Source: Maribacter sp. MMG018 (GTDB lineage: Bacteria; Bacteroidota; Bacteroidia; Flavobacteriales; Flavobacteriaceae). Taken from it: a stretch of DNA of 64,000 nucleotides. The stretch spans positions 28,061 to 92,060 of the forward strand of contig NZ_JAGJEC010000006.1 of the NCBI RefSeq assembly GCF_018100785.1, read 5' to 3'. The notes below the pieces were generated by a model. The model saw nothing but the letters and a program-made list of their open reading frames with translations. It was not told where the DNA came from and did no database searches. Positions 25,495 to 35,003 of the stretch are shown in pieces. Numbering within the stretch: the stretch's first letter is position 1; every line of letters begins with the position of its first letter. A program made the translations under genes and the position numbers.

Positions 25495-28041
25495 ATGCAA
25501 CAATCAGAAAGATTAGAGGAGTTTAAAAAGTCTGTACAGAATAAGTTCAATGTATACAATAGTCTATTTCTTAATTTACCTTATAGACACATTGAAAATG
25601 TTGGTATGTTGATTCCTCTGTTAATGGATCAATCTCAGAAGCGACTTAAAGAGGGGTTGAACCCAAAAGAGATTTTAGAGGAGTTTTTTGAAAAATACGC
25701 GGATCTAAAATCTGAGGAAGAGAGAATAGACTTTATGTTTCGCATCATTCAGTACGTAGAGAGACAGGTGGTTTTGTACGATAGTGTAGAAGATGCGGCT
25801 TTTCCTAAATTACATAGACATACAAGTTCTTTGTCTCTTAGAGATTATTTTCAGTTGGTTGAAAGAAACGGTACTTGGGAGAATATAGGTGATAAACTTA
25901 ATAATTTTAGTGCTAGAATAGTGCTTACGGCACACCCGACACAATTTTATACACCTGCCGTTCTAGATATAATTACGAATCTTAGAACGCTTATTTTAGA
26001 AGATAGGATAGACGAAATAGATGTGGCCTTGCAACAACTGGGGCTTACATCGTTGATCAATGCAAAAAAACCAACTCCGTTAGATGAGGCAAAAAATATT
26101 ATATACACCTTACGGCATGTATATTATGATGCCATAGGAGATTTATATGCCTATATAAAAGGGAGTGCGGGATCATGGAATTTTGAGAACCACGATATTG
26201 TGAAATTAGGTTTTTGGCCAGGAGGAGATAGGGACGGAAACCCTTTTGTTACAGCCAAAATTACTAAAGACGTAATGAACGAGCTTCGGCTAACGTTGAT
26301 GAAATGCTATTATAACGATTTAAAACGCTTACAGTATAAGCTTACTTTCAAAGATGTTCAAGAGCCCTTGAATAAACTGAGAAGCAATCTATATACGGCG
26401 ATGTTCGATAGCTCAAAAGATGTAGGTTATGATGATATCATAAATCCTTTGCTTCAAATAAGGGAGGCTTTGGTAAATAAATACCATAACCTTTATTTAA
26501 AGGATTTGGATAAATTTATCGATAAGGTAAAAATATTTAAAACCCATTTTGCAACCATTGATATTAGGCAAGACCATAGCATTCATACTAAAGTGATGAA
26601 TGAAGTGCTAAAGAAAAAGGGATTTGTAAAAGAGAACGTTCAAGAATTATCGGAAGAAGAACTGATTGAGATTTTAATACATGAGAATTTTGAACTGGCT
26701 CCAGAAGATTTTGAAGAGGATATAGTAAAAGATACTATTGTCAACATTTCTCAATTGCCCGTAATACAGAAAAAGAACGGGGAAGAAGGTTGTAATAGGT
26801 ATATTATTAGTAATTCCGAGGATATATACAGTATTCTATTTGTATATGCATTGTTTAGATGGTGCGGTTGGGGCGATAAAAAAATAACCTTTGATATTGT
26901 TCCTTTGTTCGAGACGATGAACGGAATGGAAAATGCCGAAGCAACCATGCAGCAACTTTTTGATCTAGAGGTGTACAGACAACATCTTGCCGCTCGCGGA
27001 AACAAACAAACAATAATGTTGGGCTTCTCGGACGGTACCAAAGATGGAGGGTATCTTAAGGCGAATTGGTCTATATTAAAAACTAAGGAAACACTCTCAG
27101 ATGTTTGTAACAAGAATGGTATTTCTGCTATTTTCTTTGATGGTAGGGGAGGTCCACCAGCAAGGGGTGGAGGAAAAACACACCGTTTTTATGCGGCCCA
27201 GACCAGTAAAGTGGCCAATAATGAAATTCAGTTGACCATTCAAGGGCAGACCATTACCAGTACGTACGGAACAAAAGAACAGTTTATTTATAATAGCGAA
27301 CAGTTGTTGACGGCTGGCCTATCCAATACCATATTAGGTAAGGAAATTACAATTTCTGAAGAATCAAGAAAACTTATAGAAGAACTGTCCGAACTCAGTT
27401 TTGCCAAATACGATGCCTTAAAACATCATGATAAGTTTATGCCGTACTTGGAGAATATGAGTACCTTAAAATATTATACCAAGGCAAATATTGGAAGTAG
27501 ACCGGGCAAACGTGGTAACAAGGCGAAATTGGAGTTGACAGACCTAAGGGCAATATCTTTCGTTGGTTCTTGGAGCCAGTTAAAACAGAATGTTCCGGGG
27601 TACTTTGGTATCGGTTCTGCGCTAAAGAAATGGGATGATGAAGGAAGATTCGCGGAAGCCAAAAAATTGTATGACGAAGTACCATTTTTTCAGGCCTTGA
27701 TGATGAACAGTATGATGAGTCTTTCTAAATGTTATTTTGAGCTGACCAGCTATATGAAAGAGGACAAGGAGTATGGTGAATTTTGGGATATTCTATATGA
27801 TGAGTACAAACTTTCTAAAAAGATGTTGTTGAAACTTTCAGGTATGGAGATTCTTATGGAGAAAGAAGCCATTTCGAGAGAGTCTATCAAAATTAGGGAA
27901 AATATTGTTTTGCCATTATTGGTGATACAGCAATATGCCTTGCAAAAAATTGGTAATGGCTCTCCACATAAAGAGCTCTATGAGAAAATTGTTACACGAT
28001 CCCTGTATGGTAACATTAATGCAAGTAGAAACTCTGCATAG
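25495..28041 (+). CDS. ppc: Phosphoenolpyruvate carboxylase
   Basis: Carboxylates PEP to oxaloacetate to refill the TCA cycle. The 848-aa protein carries the first catalytic histidine, His147, in LTAHPTQ and the substrate loop FDGRGGPPARGGG with Arg551. In most PEPCs these motifs read LTAHPTE and FHGRGG; the His of the second motif is Asp here. WPGGDRDGNPFVT and RPGKRG are also conserved. The usual C-terminal QNTG is replaced: the protein ends NINASRNSA, close to the E. coli-like GxxAGMRNTG context. It is monocistronic with a terminator and may be regulated through the upstream dyad. Confidence 0.95.
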   Translation: MQQSERLEEFKKSVQNKFNVYNSLFLNLPYRHIENVGMLIPLLMDQSQKRLKEGLNPKEILEEFFEKYADLKSEEERIDFMFRIIQYVERQVVLYDSVEDAAFPKLHRHTSSLSLRDYFQLVERNGTWENIGDKLNNFSARIVLTAHPTQFYTPAVLDIITNLRTLILEDRIDEIDVALQQLGLTSLINAKKPTPLDEAKNIIYTLRHVYYDAIGDLYAYIKGSAGSWNFENHDIVKLGFWPGGDRDGNPFVTAKITKDVMNELRLTLMKCYYNDLKRLQYKLTFKDVQEPLNKLRSNLYTAMFDSSKDVGYDDIINPLLQIREALVNKYHNLYLKDLDKFIDKVKIFKTHFATIDIRQDHSIHTKVMNEVLKKKGFVKENVQELSEEELIEILIHENFELAPEDFEEDIVKDTIVNISQLPVIQKKNGEEGCNRYIISNSEDIYSILFVYALFRWCGWGDKKITFDIVPLFETMNGMENAEATMQQLFDLEVYRQHLAARGNKQTIMLGFSDGTKDGGYLKANWSILKTKETLSDVCNKNGISAIFFDGRGGPPARGGGKTHRFYAAQTSKVANNEIQLTIQGQTITSTYGTKEQFIYNSEQLLTAGLSNTILGKEITISEESRKLIEELSELSFAKYDALKHHDKFMPYLENMSTLKYYTKANIGSRPGKRGNKAKLELTDLRAISFVGSWSQLKQNVPGYFGIGSALKKWDDEGRFAEAKKLYDEVPFFQALMMNSMMSLSKCYFELTSYMKEDKEYGEFWDILYDEYKLSKKMLLKLSGMEILMEKEAISRESIKIRENIVLPLLVIQQYALQKIGNGSPHKELYEKIVTRSLYGNINASRNSA

Positions 28042-28062
28042 TCTTACATTCTTATAATAAAA

Positions 28063-28098
28063 AAAAGACCCGGGCTTTTATAATAGCTCGGGTCTTTT
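28063..28098. terminator. Bidirectional terminator between ppc and the M20 peptidase
   Basis: Stem AAAAGACCCGGGCT / AGCTCGGGTCTTTT (28063-28076 and 28085-28098) with one internal mismatch, an 8-nt loop, an A run on the left and T's in the right arm, between convergent genes. Confidence 0.8.
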
Positions 28099-28189
28099 GT
28101 GTTATACCTTAAGTTCTAATATGGTTGATGAAATATATTGTTTGTTGATTCAAGGTTTTTGTAGCCTTCTGTAAAAAGGTGTTATCTTA

Positions 28190-29692
28190 TTATTCGGTAG
28201 GGGCGGTACTCAGAATTTCATAAAAAACTTGAATACCATAGGCTATTTGTCCGATTCGTATATTTTCATTTGGGCTGTGCTGATTGTTGTCGGCATTTAC
28301 AAGAGGAACGAGAAACGCGGGAATCTTAAGCTCGTTTACAAAAGGGGCTATAGGCACGGTACCTCCCATGGTTCTGATCTGCACCACTTCTTCGTTGAAC
28401 TTGTTTTTAAGGGTATTAACTATAAAATTGCCGTATGGGTTGTTGAGGTCGGTTCTAAAAGCATCTGTTACGGATCCTTCTTTTATCATGACAATTTTGT
28501 CGTGTGCCAGTCTTTGGTCTTTGGTAGGCTCTGTTTCCGTAATAAAGAAACCTTGTTTTTTAATATGTTCTTTTACAAGTGATTTTAGCCTGTTTCCGTC
28601 GGATTCCGGTACCAATCTCATGTCCAATTCTGCTGTAGCTGTAGCGGGAACAATGGTTCTGGCCTGTTCTCCGATCCATCCTGAACCTAGTCCGCGCAAG
28701 TTTAAACTTGGAAACTGCAAGGCCTCTTGGTAAAAACTACCGACTTTGTCGGCAGACTTAAATTGTAACCTGTCGGCAATTTCTTGGTCGTTGTCCGGCA
28801 CACTTTTTAATATGTTCTGGGTAGTCTCGTCCATGCTGATACCATCATAGTAACCTGGTATCAAAACTCGCCCATCATCATCTTTGAGAGTGTCCAGTAA
28901 TTTTGCGAGCTCAAAACCGGGGTTCGGGGCAAAATTGCCATAGTGTCCGCTATGTTGAGGTTTTATGGGGCCAAAAGTAGTTAGAGACATGGTAGTGATG
29001 CCTCGGCAACCATAGACTACCGTAGGCATTCCAGAGCTATGTACCGGACCATCGTTGATAATCAAAAAATCGGCCATTAACAATTCTCTGTATTGTTTTA
29101 CCGCTTTTGGTAATGGTTTGCTGCTTTTTTCTTCTTCACTATCAAGAATGACCTTAATGTTGAAAGGAATATCGACATGGTCCTTTTTTAATAGGTCCAT
29201 AGCGTTTAAGAACATTACAATAGGGCCCTTGTCGTCTGATGTAGACCTGCCAAATAAACGCCAATCATAGTCAATGTCATCGTTTAGGTCGGCAAAGGAT
29301 TCGTTTTTCCAGCCATCACCATTTTTAGATTTTAATGCTATTTCATATGGGTTTCTTTGTTCCCACTTGGCCGGATCTACCGACTGACCGTCCAGATGCA
29401 TATAAAAAAGAATGGTAGGTTTGTTGTCATCCATAGGGAGTGCAGCGAAAAACAACGGGAGGTTTTCCGTTTCCAGTATGCTTGTATTAAATCCCCTTTG
29501 GTCAAATTTATTTCGCAGCCAAATAATATTGGCATCTATGTCATCGGCGTTTGTAGCATCGTTGGGTATTGCTACAAAATCTTTTAATTCGTCGATACTA
29601 TGCCTTACTTGAGATTTTAGGGTGGTTGAATCTTGAGAAGATGCGGTATGGTTAACGGCAAACAATACTAATAGGAAGTATAATTTTTTCAT
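28190..29692 (-). CDS. M20-family metallopeptidase, secreted
   Basis: A 500-aa M20 (dipeptidase/carboxypeptidase) protein with a signal peptide MKKLYFLLVLFAVNHTASS. Di-zinc ligands are visible in the family order: His in FYMHLDGQSVD, Asp in GRSTSDDKGP, the Glu pair in DSEEEKSS, and Asp in IINDGP; the last His is in NADNNQHSPNENIRIG. The dimerisation domain lies in between (about 220-370). Predicted to be periplasmic and to cleave short peptides. The dyad TAGAATA-N10-TATTCTA lies 13-36 nt upstream of the start, as before ppc. Confidence 0.92.
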   Translation of the reverse strand: MKKLYFLLVLFAVNHTASSQDSTTLKSQVRHSIDELKDFVAIPNDATNADDIDANIIWLRNKFDQRGFNTSILETENLPLFFAALPMDDNKPTILFYMHLDGQSVDPAKWEQRNPYEIALKSKNGDGWKNESFADLNDDIDYDWRLFGRSTSDDKGPIVMFLNAMDLLKKDHVDIPFNIKVILDSEEEKSSKPLPKAVKQYRELLMADFLIINDGPVHSSGMPTVVYGCRGITTMSLTTFGPIKPQHSGHYGNFAPNPGFELAKLLDTLKDDDGRVLIPGYYDGISMDETTQNILKSVPDNDQEIADRLQFKSADKVGSFYQEALQFPSLNLRGLGSGWIGEQARTIVPATATAELDMRLVPESDGNRLKSLVKEHIKKQGFFITETEPTKDQRLAHDKIVMIKEGSVTDAFRTDLNNPYGNFIVNTLKNKFNEEVVQIRTMGGTVPIAPFVNELKIPAFLVPLVNADNNQHSPNENIRIGQIAYGIQVFYEILSTAPTE

Positions 29693-29704
29693 GGAATAAA
29701 ATAG

Positions 29705-29728
29705 TAGAATATTTAGAAAAGTATTCTA
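29705..29728. promoter_or_regulatory. Dyad TAGAATA-N10-TATTCTA upstream of the M20 gene
   Basis: Arms 29705-29711 and 29722-29728, spacer 10 bp, identical arms and spacing to the dyad upstream of ppc. It lies where a promoter or operator of the M20 gene would be expected. Confidence 0.4.
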
Positions 29729-29756
29729 TTAATATGAGTTCTACAAGGCAATAGCG

Positions 29757-29972
29757 TTAATTTTTAAAAAGATTGAGTGCAATCTTTCGCAGTAGGAGAA
29801 CAAATGGAAATCCGTGTAGAAGTACATCGAACCAATCCATAAATTTCATGCCATTGGCACCCCCGGCGATCCATTTGATCTTGCCCCATAAATGAGGTTC
29901 GGGAAAAAATGGTGCCAAGCCTAAAGTAAGGCAAAGTAAAATAATTAGTTTCCAGTTGTTTATAAAGTCCAT
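29757..29972 (-). CDS. Small membrane protein at the end of the trp operon
   Basis: A 71-aa protein with two hydrophobic segments (about 8-22, LIILLCLTLGLAPFF, and 49-62, LLHGFPFVLLLRKI) separated by the loop PEPHLWGKIKWIAGGANGMK, which contains the distinctive WIAGGANGM stretch. I recall similar small proteins in other flavobacteria but no function. It starts 1 nt after the trpA stop, so it is cotranscribed with the tryptophan genes, although this may be simple read-through rather than a functional link. No terminator is evident after it. Confidence 0.7.
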   Translation of the reverse strand: MDFINNWKLIILLCLTLGLAPFFPEPHLWGKIKWIAGGANGMKFMDWFDVLLHGFPFVLLLRKIALNLFKN

Positions 29973-29973
29973 A

Positions 29974-30738
29974 TTATCGTATCGATTTTATAAAAGATTC
30001 AATATTGTCCGTTCCGTTAGCGGTAAGATGCTTAATAAAAGCGGAGCCTATGATGGCACCTTTAGCGGTTTTGGTAGCTTGGACAAAGGTTTTTTTGTCT
30101 TTGATTCCGAAACCGACTATTTGTGGATGTTTTAGGTTAAGTGATGCAATGCGCTTAAAATAGCTTTCCTGTTCCTTGCCAAAACCTGATTTAGAACCTG
30201 TAACACTTGCAGAACTGACCATATATATAAATCCGTTAGAAGCGGCATCTATTTTTTTGATGCGATCCTCACTGGTTTGCGGTGTAATCAAGAATACGTT
30301 GGTCAGTCCATACTTTTTAAAAATAGCTTCGTATTGTTCTTGGTAAACATTCAAGGGTAAATCGGGAATTATTAATCCGTCTATTCCTATTTCTTGACAT
30401 TTTTTACAAAATTCCTCGACACCAAATTGTAACATGGGGTTGAAATATCCCATAATTATAAGGGGAATTGAAACCGTTTTTCTGATGTCCTGTAACTGCT
30501 CGAACAGAATTTCTGTGGTCATCCCATTTTTAAGTGCGGTTGTAGAACTATCCTGTATGGTAGGGCCGTCGGCCAAAGGGTCGCTAAAAGGGAGCCCTAT
30601 CTCTATCATGTCTACACCACTGTTTTCTAAATCTTGAATAATCTTAACGGTGTCGTTCAAGTGCGGGTATCCTGCGGTAAAATAGATGGATAGTAGTTTT
30701 TTGTCCGAATTTAGTTTTGTATGTATTCTATTGTTCAT
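29974..30738 (-). CDS. trpA: Tryptophan synthase alpha subunit
   Basis: Cleaves indole-3-glycerol phosphate to indole and glyceraldehyde-3-phosphate, the indole being channelled to TrpB. The catalytic Glu and Asp are in the block MIEIGLPFSDPLADGPTIQ (Glu of EIG, Asp of LADG), and the phosphate-binding loop GFGIKDKK lies near the C-terminus. 254 aa is normal. It lies 3 nt after trpB in the same operon. Confidence 0.98.
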   Translation of the reverse strand: MNNRIHTKLNSDKKLLSIYFTAGYPHLNDTVKIIQDLENSGVDMIEIGLPFSDPLADGPTIQDSSTTALKNGMTTEILFEQLQDIRKTVSIPLIIMGYFNPMLQFGVEEFCKKCQEIGIDGLIIPDLPLNVYQEQYEAIFKKYGLTNVFLITPQTSEDRIKKIDAASNGFIYMVSSASVTGSKSGFGKEQESYFKRIASLNLKHPQIVGFGIKDKKTFVQATKTAKGAIIGSAFIKHLTANGTDNIESFIKSIR

Positions 30739-30741
30739 TGC

Positions 30742-31926
30742 TTAGGCTAACTTAAAATAGTCAATATATGTCTGTAAATCTTTATCGCCACGACCAGATA
30801 GGCTAATTACCAAGATATCGTCCGGGTCAAATTTTTTGTGTTTAAAAATAGCTAGGGCATGTGATGATTCTATGGCCGGAATAATACCTTCCAATTTTGA
30901 AAGTTCTAAACCGGACTCCATGGCTTCATCGTCCGTTGCCGAATAAAACTCGGCCCTGCCAGATTTGTATAAATGTGAGTGCATTGGTCCTACTCCCGGG
31001 TAGTCGAGACCTGCGGATATGGAATAGGGCTCGGTAATTTGGCCGTCGTTCGTCTGCATCAACATTGTTTTGCAGCCATGTATAATTCCTACTTTTCCTA
31101 AAGCCGAGGTGGCTGCACTTTCTCCTGAGTTGACGCCTTTTCCTGCGGCTTCTACCGCAATAATACCTACTTCTGTATTATCTAAGAAATGGTAATAGGT
31201 ACCGGCGGCATTGCTGCCTCCACCAATACAGGCTATAACATAATCAGGGTTCTCTCTTCCTTCCTTTTCTTTTAACTGCCATTTTATCTCTTCGGAAATA
31301 ATAGATTGAAAACGGGTAACCATATCAGGGTAGGGGTGAGGTCCAATGGCCGAGCCGATAATATAATGGGTGTCTACAGGATTGTTGATCCAGTCTCTAA
31401 TAGCTTCGTTTGTGGCATCTTTAAGGGTTCTACTACCCGAAAGTGCGGGTCTTACTTCGGCACCCAACATTTTCATGCGTGCCACATTGGGTGCTTGTCT
31501 GGCAATATCTACCTCTCCCATATATACCACACATTCAATACCTGTTAGTGCACATACCGTAGCTGTGGCTACACCGTGTTGACCAGCCCCGGTTTCGGCA
31601 ATGATTCGGGTTTTTCCCAAGCGTTTGGCCATTAATATCTGTCCAATGGTATTGTTTACCTTATGCGCACCGGTATGGTTCAGGTCTTCTCTTTTTAAAT
31701 ATATTTTCGCCCCATGTTTATCAGAAAGGCGCTTGGCATAATATAAGGGAGAAGGGCGACCTACATAGTCTTTCAATAATTGATGGAATTCTTTCTGAAA
31801 AGATTCCTCGTACATGATTTCTATATATTTTTGCCGTAGTTCCTCTACGTTCGGATATAACATTTCAGGTATAAATGCCCCTCCAAACTCACCATAATAT
31901 CCTTTTTCGTCTACATGATATTTCAT
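30742..31926 (-). CDS. trpB: Tryptophan synthase beta chain
   Basis: PLP enzyme joining indole and serine into tryptophan. The Schiff-base lysine lies in HTGAHKVNN; the phosphate-binding GGGSNAAG and the catalytic Glu region ETGAGQHG are clear, and the C-terminal [10 protein letters not shown] is conserved. 394 aa, TrpB1 type, which requires TrpA. A 43-bp gap separates it from trpF. Confidence 0.98.
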   Translation of the reverse strand: MKYHVDEKGYYGEFGGAFIPEMLYPNVEELRQKYIEIMYEESFQKEFHQLLKDYVGRPSPLYYAKRLSDKHGAKIYLKREDLNHTGAHKVNNTIGQILMAKRLGKTRIIAETGAGQHGVATATVCALTGIECVVYMGEVDIARQAPNVARMKMLGAEVRPALSGSRTLKDATNEAIRDWINNPVDTHYIIGSAIGPHPYPDMVTRFQSIISEEIKWQLKEKEGRENPDYVIACIGGGSNAAGTYYHFLDNTEVGIIAVEAAGKGVNSGESAATSALGKVGIIHGCKTMLMQTNDGQITEPYSISAGLDYPGVGPMHSHLYKSGRAEFYSATDDEAMESGLELSKLEGIIPAIESSHALAIFKHKKFDPDDILVISLSGRGDKDLQTYIDYFKLA

Positions 31927-31969
31927 AATACTTTTACTTAGTAATGTATATTAATTCTCATATTGGGTG

Positions 31970-32596
31970 CTATATGTTCAATATGGATTTGAATTCTTTT
32001 AATTTCTCTATATTCTTTAGGCCAGGCTTATCCTCAAATTTACTGTTAACATCGAGGGCATGACAATATTTGGATTCTGGTCTGTTCAGAAATGATTTAA
32101 TATCCGCTACATGTTCCAAGCCTATTCCTCCACTTAAAAAATAGGGCTTTTGCGATGGGTAATCTTTTAACAGCTTCCAATCAAAGGTATATCCATTTCC
32201 TCCGGGCAGTTTGCCTTTGGTGTCAAATAAATAAAAATCGCACACGTCTTCATAGGGTTCCAATGTAGAAAAGTCGAATTGATCATTGACGGAAAATACT
32301 TTGATGACCGCTACGGTTTCATTGGAAAGTTCTTTTCTTAGTTGGGCACAGTATTCTGGAGTTTCCTTACCATGTAGTTGAATACCGCTTAAAGTATGGC
32401 TTTTTACTTTTTCAAGAACGTCTTTTATCGGTGCATCTACGAAAACACCGAATTTTTCTATTGCCGAAAGTTTGCCCGTTAGAGAACCTTGGTAGTAACG
32501 GGAAGAAGGCTCCCAAAATATAAACCCCATATAGTCGGGTTGCAATTCTGCAACTTCTTGAGGGTTATATTTCATGCCACAAATCTTTAGTTTCAT
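31970..32596 (-). CDS. trpF: Phosphoribosylanthranilate isomerase
   Basis: Amadori rearrangement of PRA to CdRP. The 208-aa TIM barrel begins MKLKICGMKYN, the family signature with the catalytic Cys, and the catalytic Asp side is FYLFDTKG. FLSGGIGLEHV is the phosphate-binding loop. It overlaps trpC by 4 nt (ATGA type), so it is translationally coupled to it. It is a separate gene, not fused to trpC as in E. coli. Confidence 0.97.
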   Translation of the reverse strand: MKLKICGMKYNPQEVAELQPDYMGFIFWEPSSRYYQGSLTGKLSAIEKFGVFVDAPIKDVLEKVKSHTLSGIQLHGKETPEYCAQLRKELSNETVAVIKVFSVNDQFDFSTLEPYEDVCDFYLFDTKGKLPGGNGYTFDWKLLKDYPSQKPYFLSGGIGLEHVADIKSFLNRPESKYCHALDVNSKFEDKPGLKNIEKLKEFKSILNI

Positions 32597-33375
32597 GATA
32601 GTTCTTGAATAAATTTTGATGCACTTAGTCCAGGGTTTTCCGTTTTCATAAAATTTTCCCCTATTAAAAAACCTTGAAAATCGTATTCTCGCAAAGTTTT
32701 AATTGCGTCAATGGAACTGATGCCACTTTCAGATACTTTTACGAACTCGTCGGGAATTAAGCCCGACAGTTTTTTGCTGACATCGAGGCTTACCTCAAAA
32801 GTTTTAAGATTTCGGTTGTTTACTCCCAACATGTCCAAGCTGGGCATAACTGATTTGTTCAATTCTTCCTCGTTATGTACTTCTAGCAGTACGTCCAATC
32901 CCAAGCTTTTGGCCAATTCCGAGAAAGTTTTAATTTCAGGCCTTGTCAATACAGCGGCAATTAATAAGATAACATCGGCGCCATATGCCTTGGCCTCGAT
33001 TATTTGATATTCATCGATAATGAACTCTTTTCGTAATAATGGCATTTCTACCGTGGCCCTTGCCAATAACAGGTCTTCGATGGATCCACCAAAGTATTTA
33101 ATATCCGTTAGAACACTCATACCACATACACCTGCTTTTTGGTAACCTTTCGCTACTTGGCCAACATTGGTATTTTGGTTGATGGTGTCTTTTGAGGGAG
33201 AGCGCCTTTTGTGTTCTGCAATAATACCGGTAGAACTTTGTTTTAGTGCTTTTGATAAGGATTTTCCTTTTCTGTCGAAAAGTACAGAACGCTCTAATTG
33301 TGTAGTAGGAATTACGGCTTTTTTTAAAGCTACCTCTTTATACTTATCGGCAATTATTTTGTCCAGGATATTCAT
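32593..33375 (-). CDS. trpC: Indole-3-glycerol phosphate synthase
   Basis: Ring closure of CdRP to indole-3-glycerol phosphate. The catalytic Lys is in IIAEHKRRSPSK, with the second Lys in LLRKEFIIDEYQI; GVNNRNLKTFEV and VSESGISS are typical family loops. 260 aa. It overlaps trpD by 4 nt upstream and trpF by 4 nt downstream. Confidence 0.98.
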   Translation of the reverse strand: MNILDKIIADKYKEVALKKAVIPTTQLERSVLFDRKGKSLSKALKQSSTGIIAEHKRRSPSKDTINQNTNVGQVAKGYQKAGVCGMSVLTDIKYFGGSIEDLLLARATVEMPLLRKEFIIDEYQIIEAKAYGADVILLIAAVLTRPEIKTFSELAKSLGLDVLLEVHNEEELNKSVMPSLDMLGVNNRNLKTFEVSLDVSKKLSGLIPDEFVKVSESGISSIDAIKTLREYDFQGFLIGENFMKTENPGLSASKFIQELS

Positions 33376-34367
33376 GACGCACTGATAGATTGTAATTTTT
33401 TTAAAGCCTCTAAACCTTTACCGCTTCTAAGCGATTCCATGGCCTGCTCAAAACCTTCTTTTGGTGAAATATTTTTAACGGTACTAATGGCAACCCCCGC
33501 ATTGGCACAAACTACGTTATTTTGAGCTTCGGTTCCCTTACCATGCAATACATCCATAAAAATATGAGCGGATTCTTCAATGCTTTCACCGCCTTTTATT
33601 TCTTGGGCGGTAATGGTATCTATGCCAAAATCTGAAGGTTTTAGCATTGTTTCCGTACCATTGGATATGGTTTTGGTATCACCGGTAAGACTGATCTCAT
33701 CATATCCGTCCAGGGCATGTAATACCGTAAAGTTTTTGTCGGTGTTTTGATATAGGTACCCATACATCCTGGCCAGTTCTAGGCTAAAAACACCCACCAT
33801 CTGGTTCTTTGGAAAGGCGGGGTTAACCATGGGGCCCAACATGTTAAAAAATGTTTTTACCGCTAATTCTTTTCTGATGGGTGCTACGTTTTTCATGGCA
33901 GGATGAAATAGAGGGGCGTGTAAAACACAGATTCCTGCGTCCTCAATAGATTTTTTTAAGAAATCGGAATCGTTGCTGAATTTAATTCCCAAGAACTCCA
34001 TTACATTGCTACTACCACATTTTGAGGAAACTCCGTAATTGCCATGTTTGGTAACGTGTACACCTGCGCCGGCAGTTACAAAAGATGCCAAAGTAGAAAT
34101 GTTAAAGGTGTCTTTGCCATCACCACCGGTACCGCATAAATCTATAGGATTATAGTCAGATAGGTCAACGGCGAGGCACAGATCTAAAAGGGCGTCCCTA
34201 AACCCTTCCAATTCTTCAATGGTGACACTACGCATCATATATACTGTTAAGAATGCCGCAATTTGACTGGTGTTGTAGTCGCCCTTGGCAATGTTTACCA
34301 AAACCTGTTTGGCATCCTCTTTTTCCAGTATTTCGTGATTGATCAGTTTATTTAAAGTTTCTTTCAT
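33372..34367 (-). CDS. trpD: Anthranilate phosphoribosyltransferase
   Basis: Transfers the phosphoribosyl group of PRPP to anthranilate. The glycine-rich PRPP site DLCGTGGDGKDTFNIST and the anthranilate pocket HGNYGVSSKCGSSNVME are clear. 331 aa. It is a stand-alone trpD, not fused to trpG. It lies 56 nt after trpG and overlaps trpC. Confidence 0.98.
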   Translation of the reverse strand: MKETLNKLINHEILEKEDAKQVLVNIAKGDYNTSQIAAFLTVYMMRSVTIEELEGFRDALLDLCLAVDLSDYNPIDLCGTGGDGKDTFNISTLASFVTAGAGVHVTKHGNYGVSSKCGSSNVMEFLGIKFSNDSDFLKKSIEDAGICVLHAPLFHPAMKNVAPIRKELAVKTFFNMLGPMVNPAFPKNQMVGVFSLELARMYGYLYQNTDKNFTVLHALDGYDEISLTGDTKTISNGTETMLKPSDFGIDTITAQEIKGGESIEESAHIFMDVLHGKGTEAQNNVVCANAGVAISTVKNISPKEGFEQAMESLRSGKGLEALKKLQSISAS

Positions 34368-34423
34368 TTTACTAAAGATTGTGATAATGGGTAATTAAAG
34401 GCGAACGATTGATACCTTGTGAA

Positions 34424-35002
34424 TTATTTTTTTGGGCCATGATCGATCCAATTCTTTAACATTTGTTTTCCCTGTGGTGTTAACACCGATTCTGGGTGAA
34501 ATTGGACCGCCCTAACATCGAAATCCTTATGTTTTATAGACATTATTTGTCCGTTTTTGTCCAAAGAAGTCGCTTCTAGGCAATCCGGTAGTTTTGGGTC
34601 TACTACCCACGAATGGTAACGGCCGATTTCTATTTCTTTAGGCATTCCTTCAAAAATATAATCTTGCTGTACTATATCTATTTTCGAGGAAACACCGTGG
34701 TAGACTTCGTCCAAATTTACCAAGCTGCCCCCAAAAACTTCGGCAATGGCCTGTTGCCCGAGGCAAACACCTAAAATTCTTTTAGAGGAAGCGTATTTTT
34801 TTATAATAGGTTTTAATAGGCCTGCCTCATCGGGAATACCAGGCCCGGGCGAGAGAACTATTTCGGCGTAATCATCTACTTCTTCAATACTTAGCTGGTC
34901 GTTACGCTTTACCACAACTTCGCAATTAAGATCCTCTAGATAGTGCACTAGGTTGTATGTGAAACTATCATAATTGTCTATCATTAATATCTTTCTTCCC
35001 AT
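34424..35002 (-). CDS. trpG: Anthranilate synthase component II (glutamine amidotransferase)
   Basis: Supplies ammonia from glutamine to TrpE. The class I amidotransferase triad is present: Cys in LGVCLGQQAI, His and Glu in VQFHPESVLT. The N-terminal MIDNYDSFTYNLVHYL and SPGPGIPDEAG are typical. 192 aa. It begins 1 nt after trpE. Such proteins often also serve p-aminobenzoate synthase; no pab genes are seen nearby. Confidence 0.97.
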   Translation of the reverse strand: MGRKILMIDNYDSFTYNLVHYLEDLNCEVVVKRNDQLSIEEVDDYAEIVLSPGPGIPDEAGLLKPIIKKYASSKRILGVCLGQQAIAEVFGGSLVNLDEVYHGVSSKIDIVQQDYIFEGMPKEIEIGRYHSWVVDPKLPDCLEATSLDKNGQIMSIKHKDFDVRAVQFHPESVLTPQGKQMLKNWIDHGPKK

Positions 35003-35003
35003 G

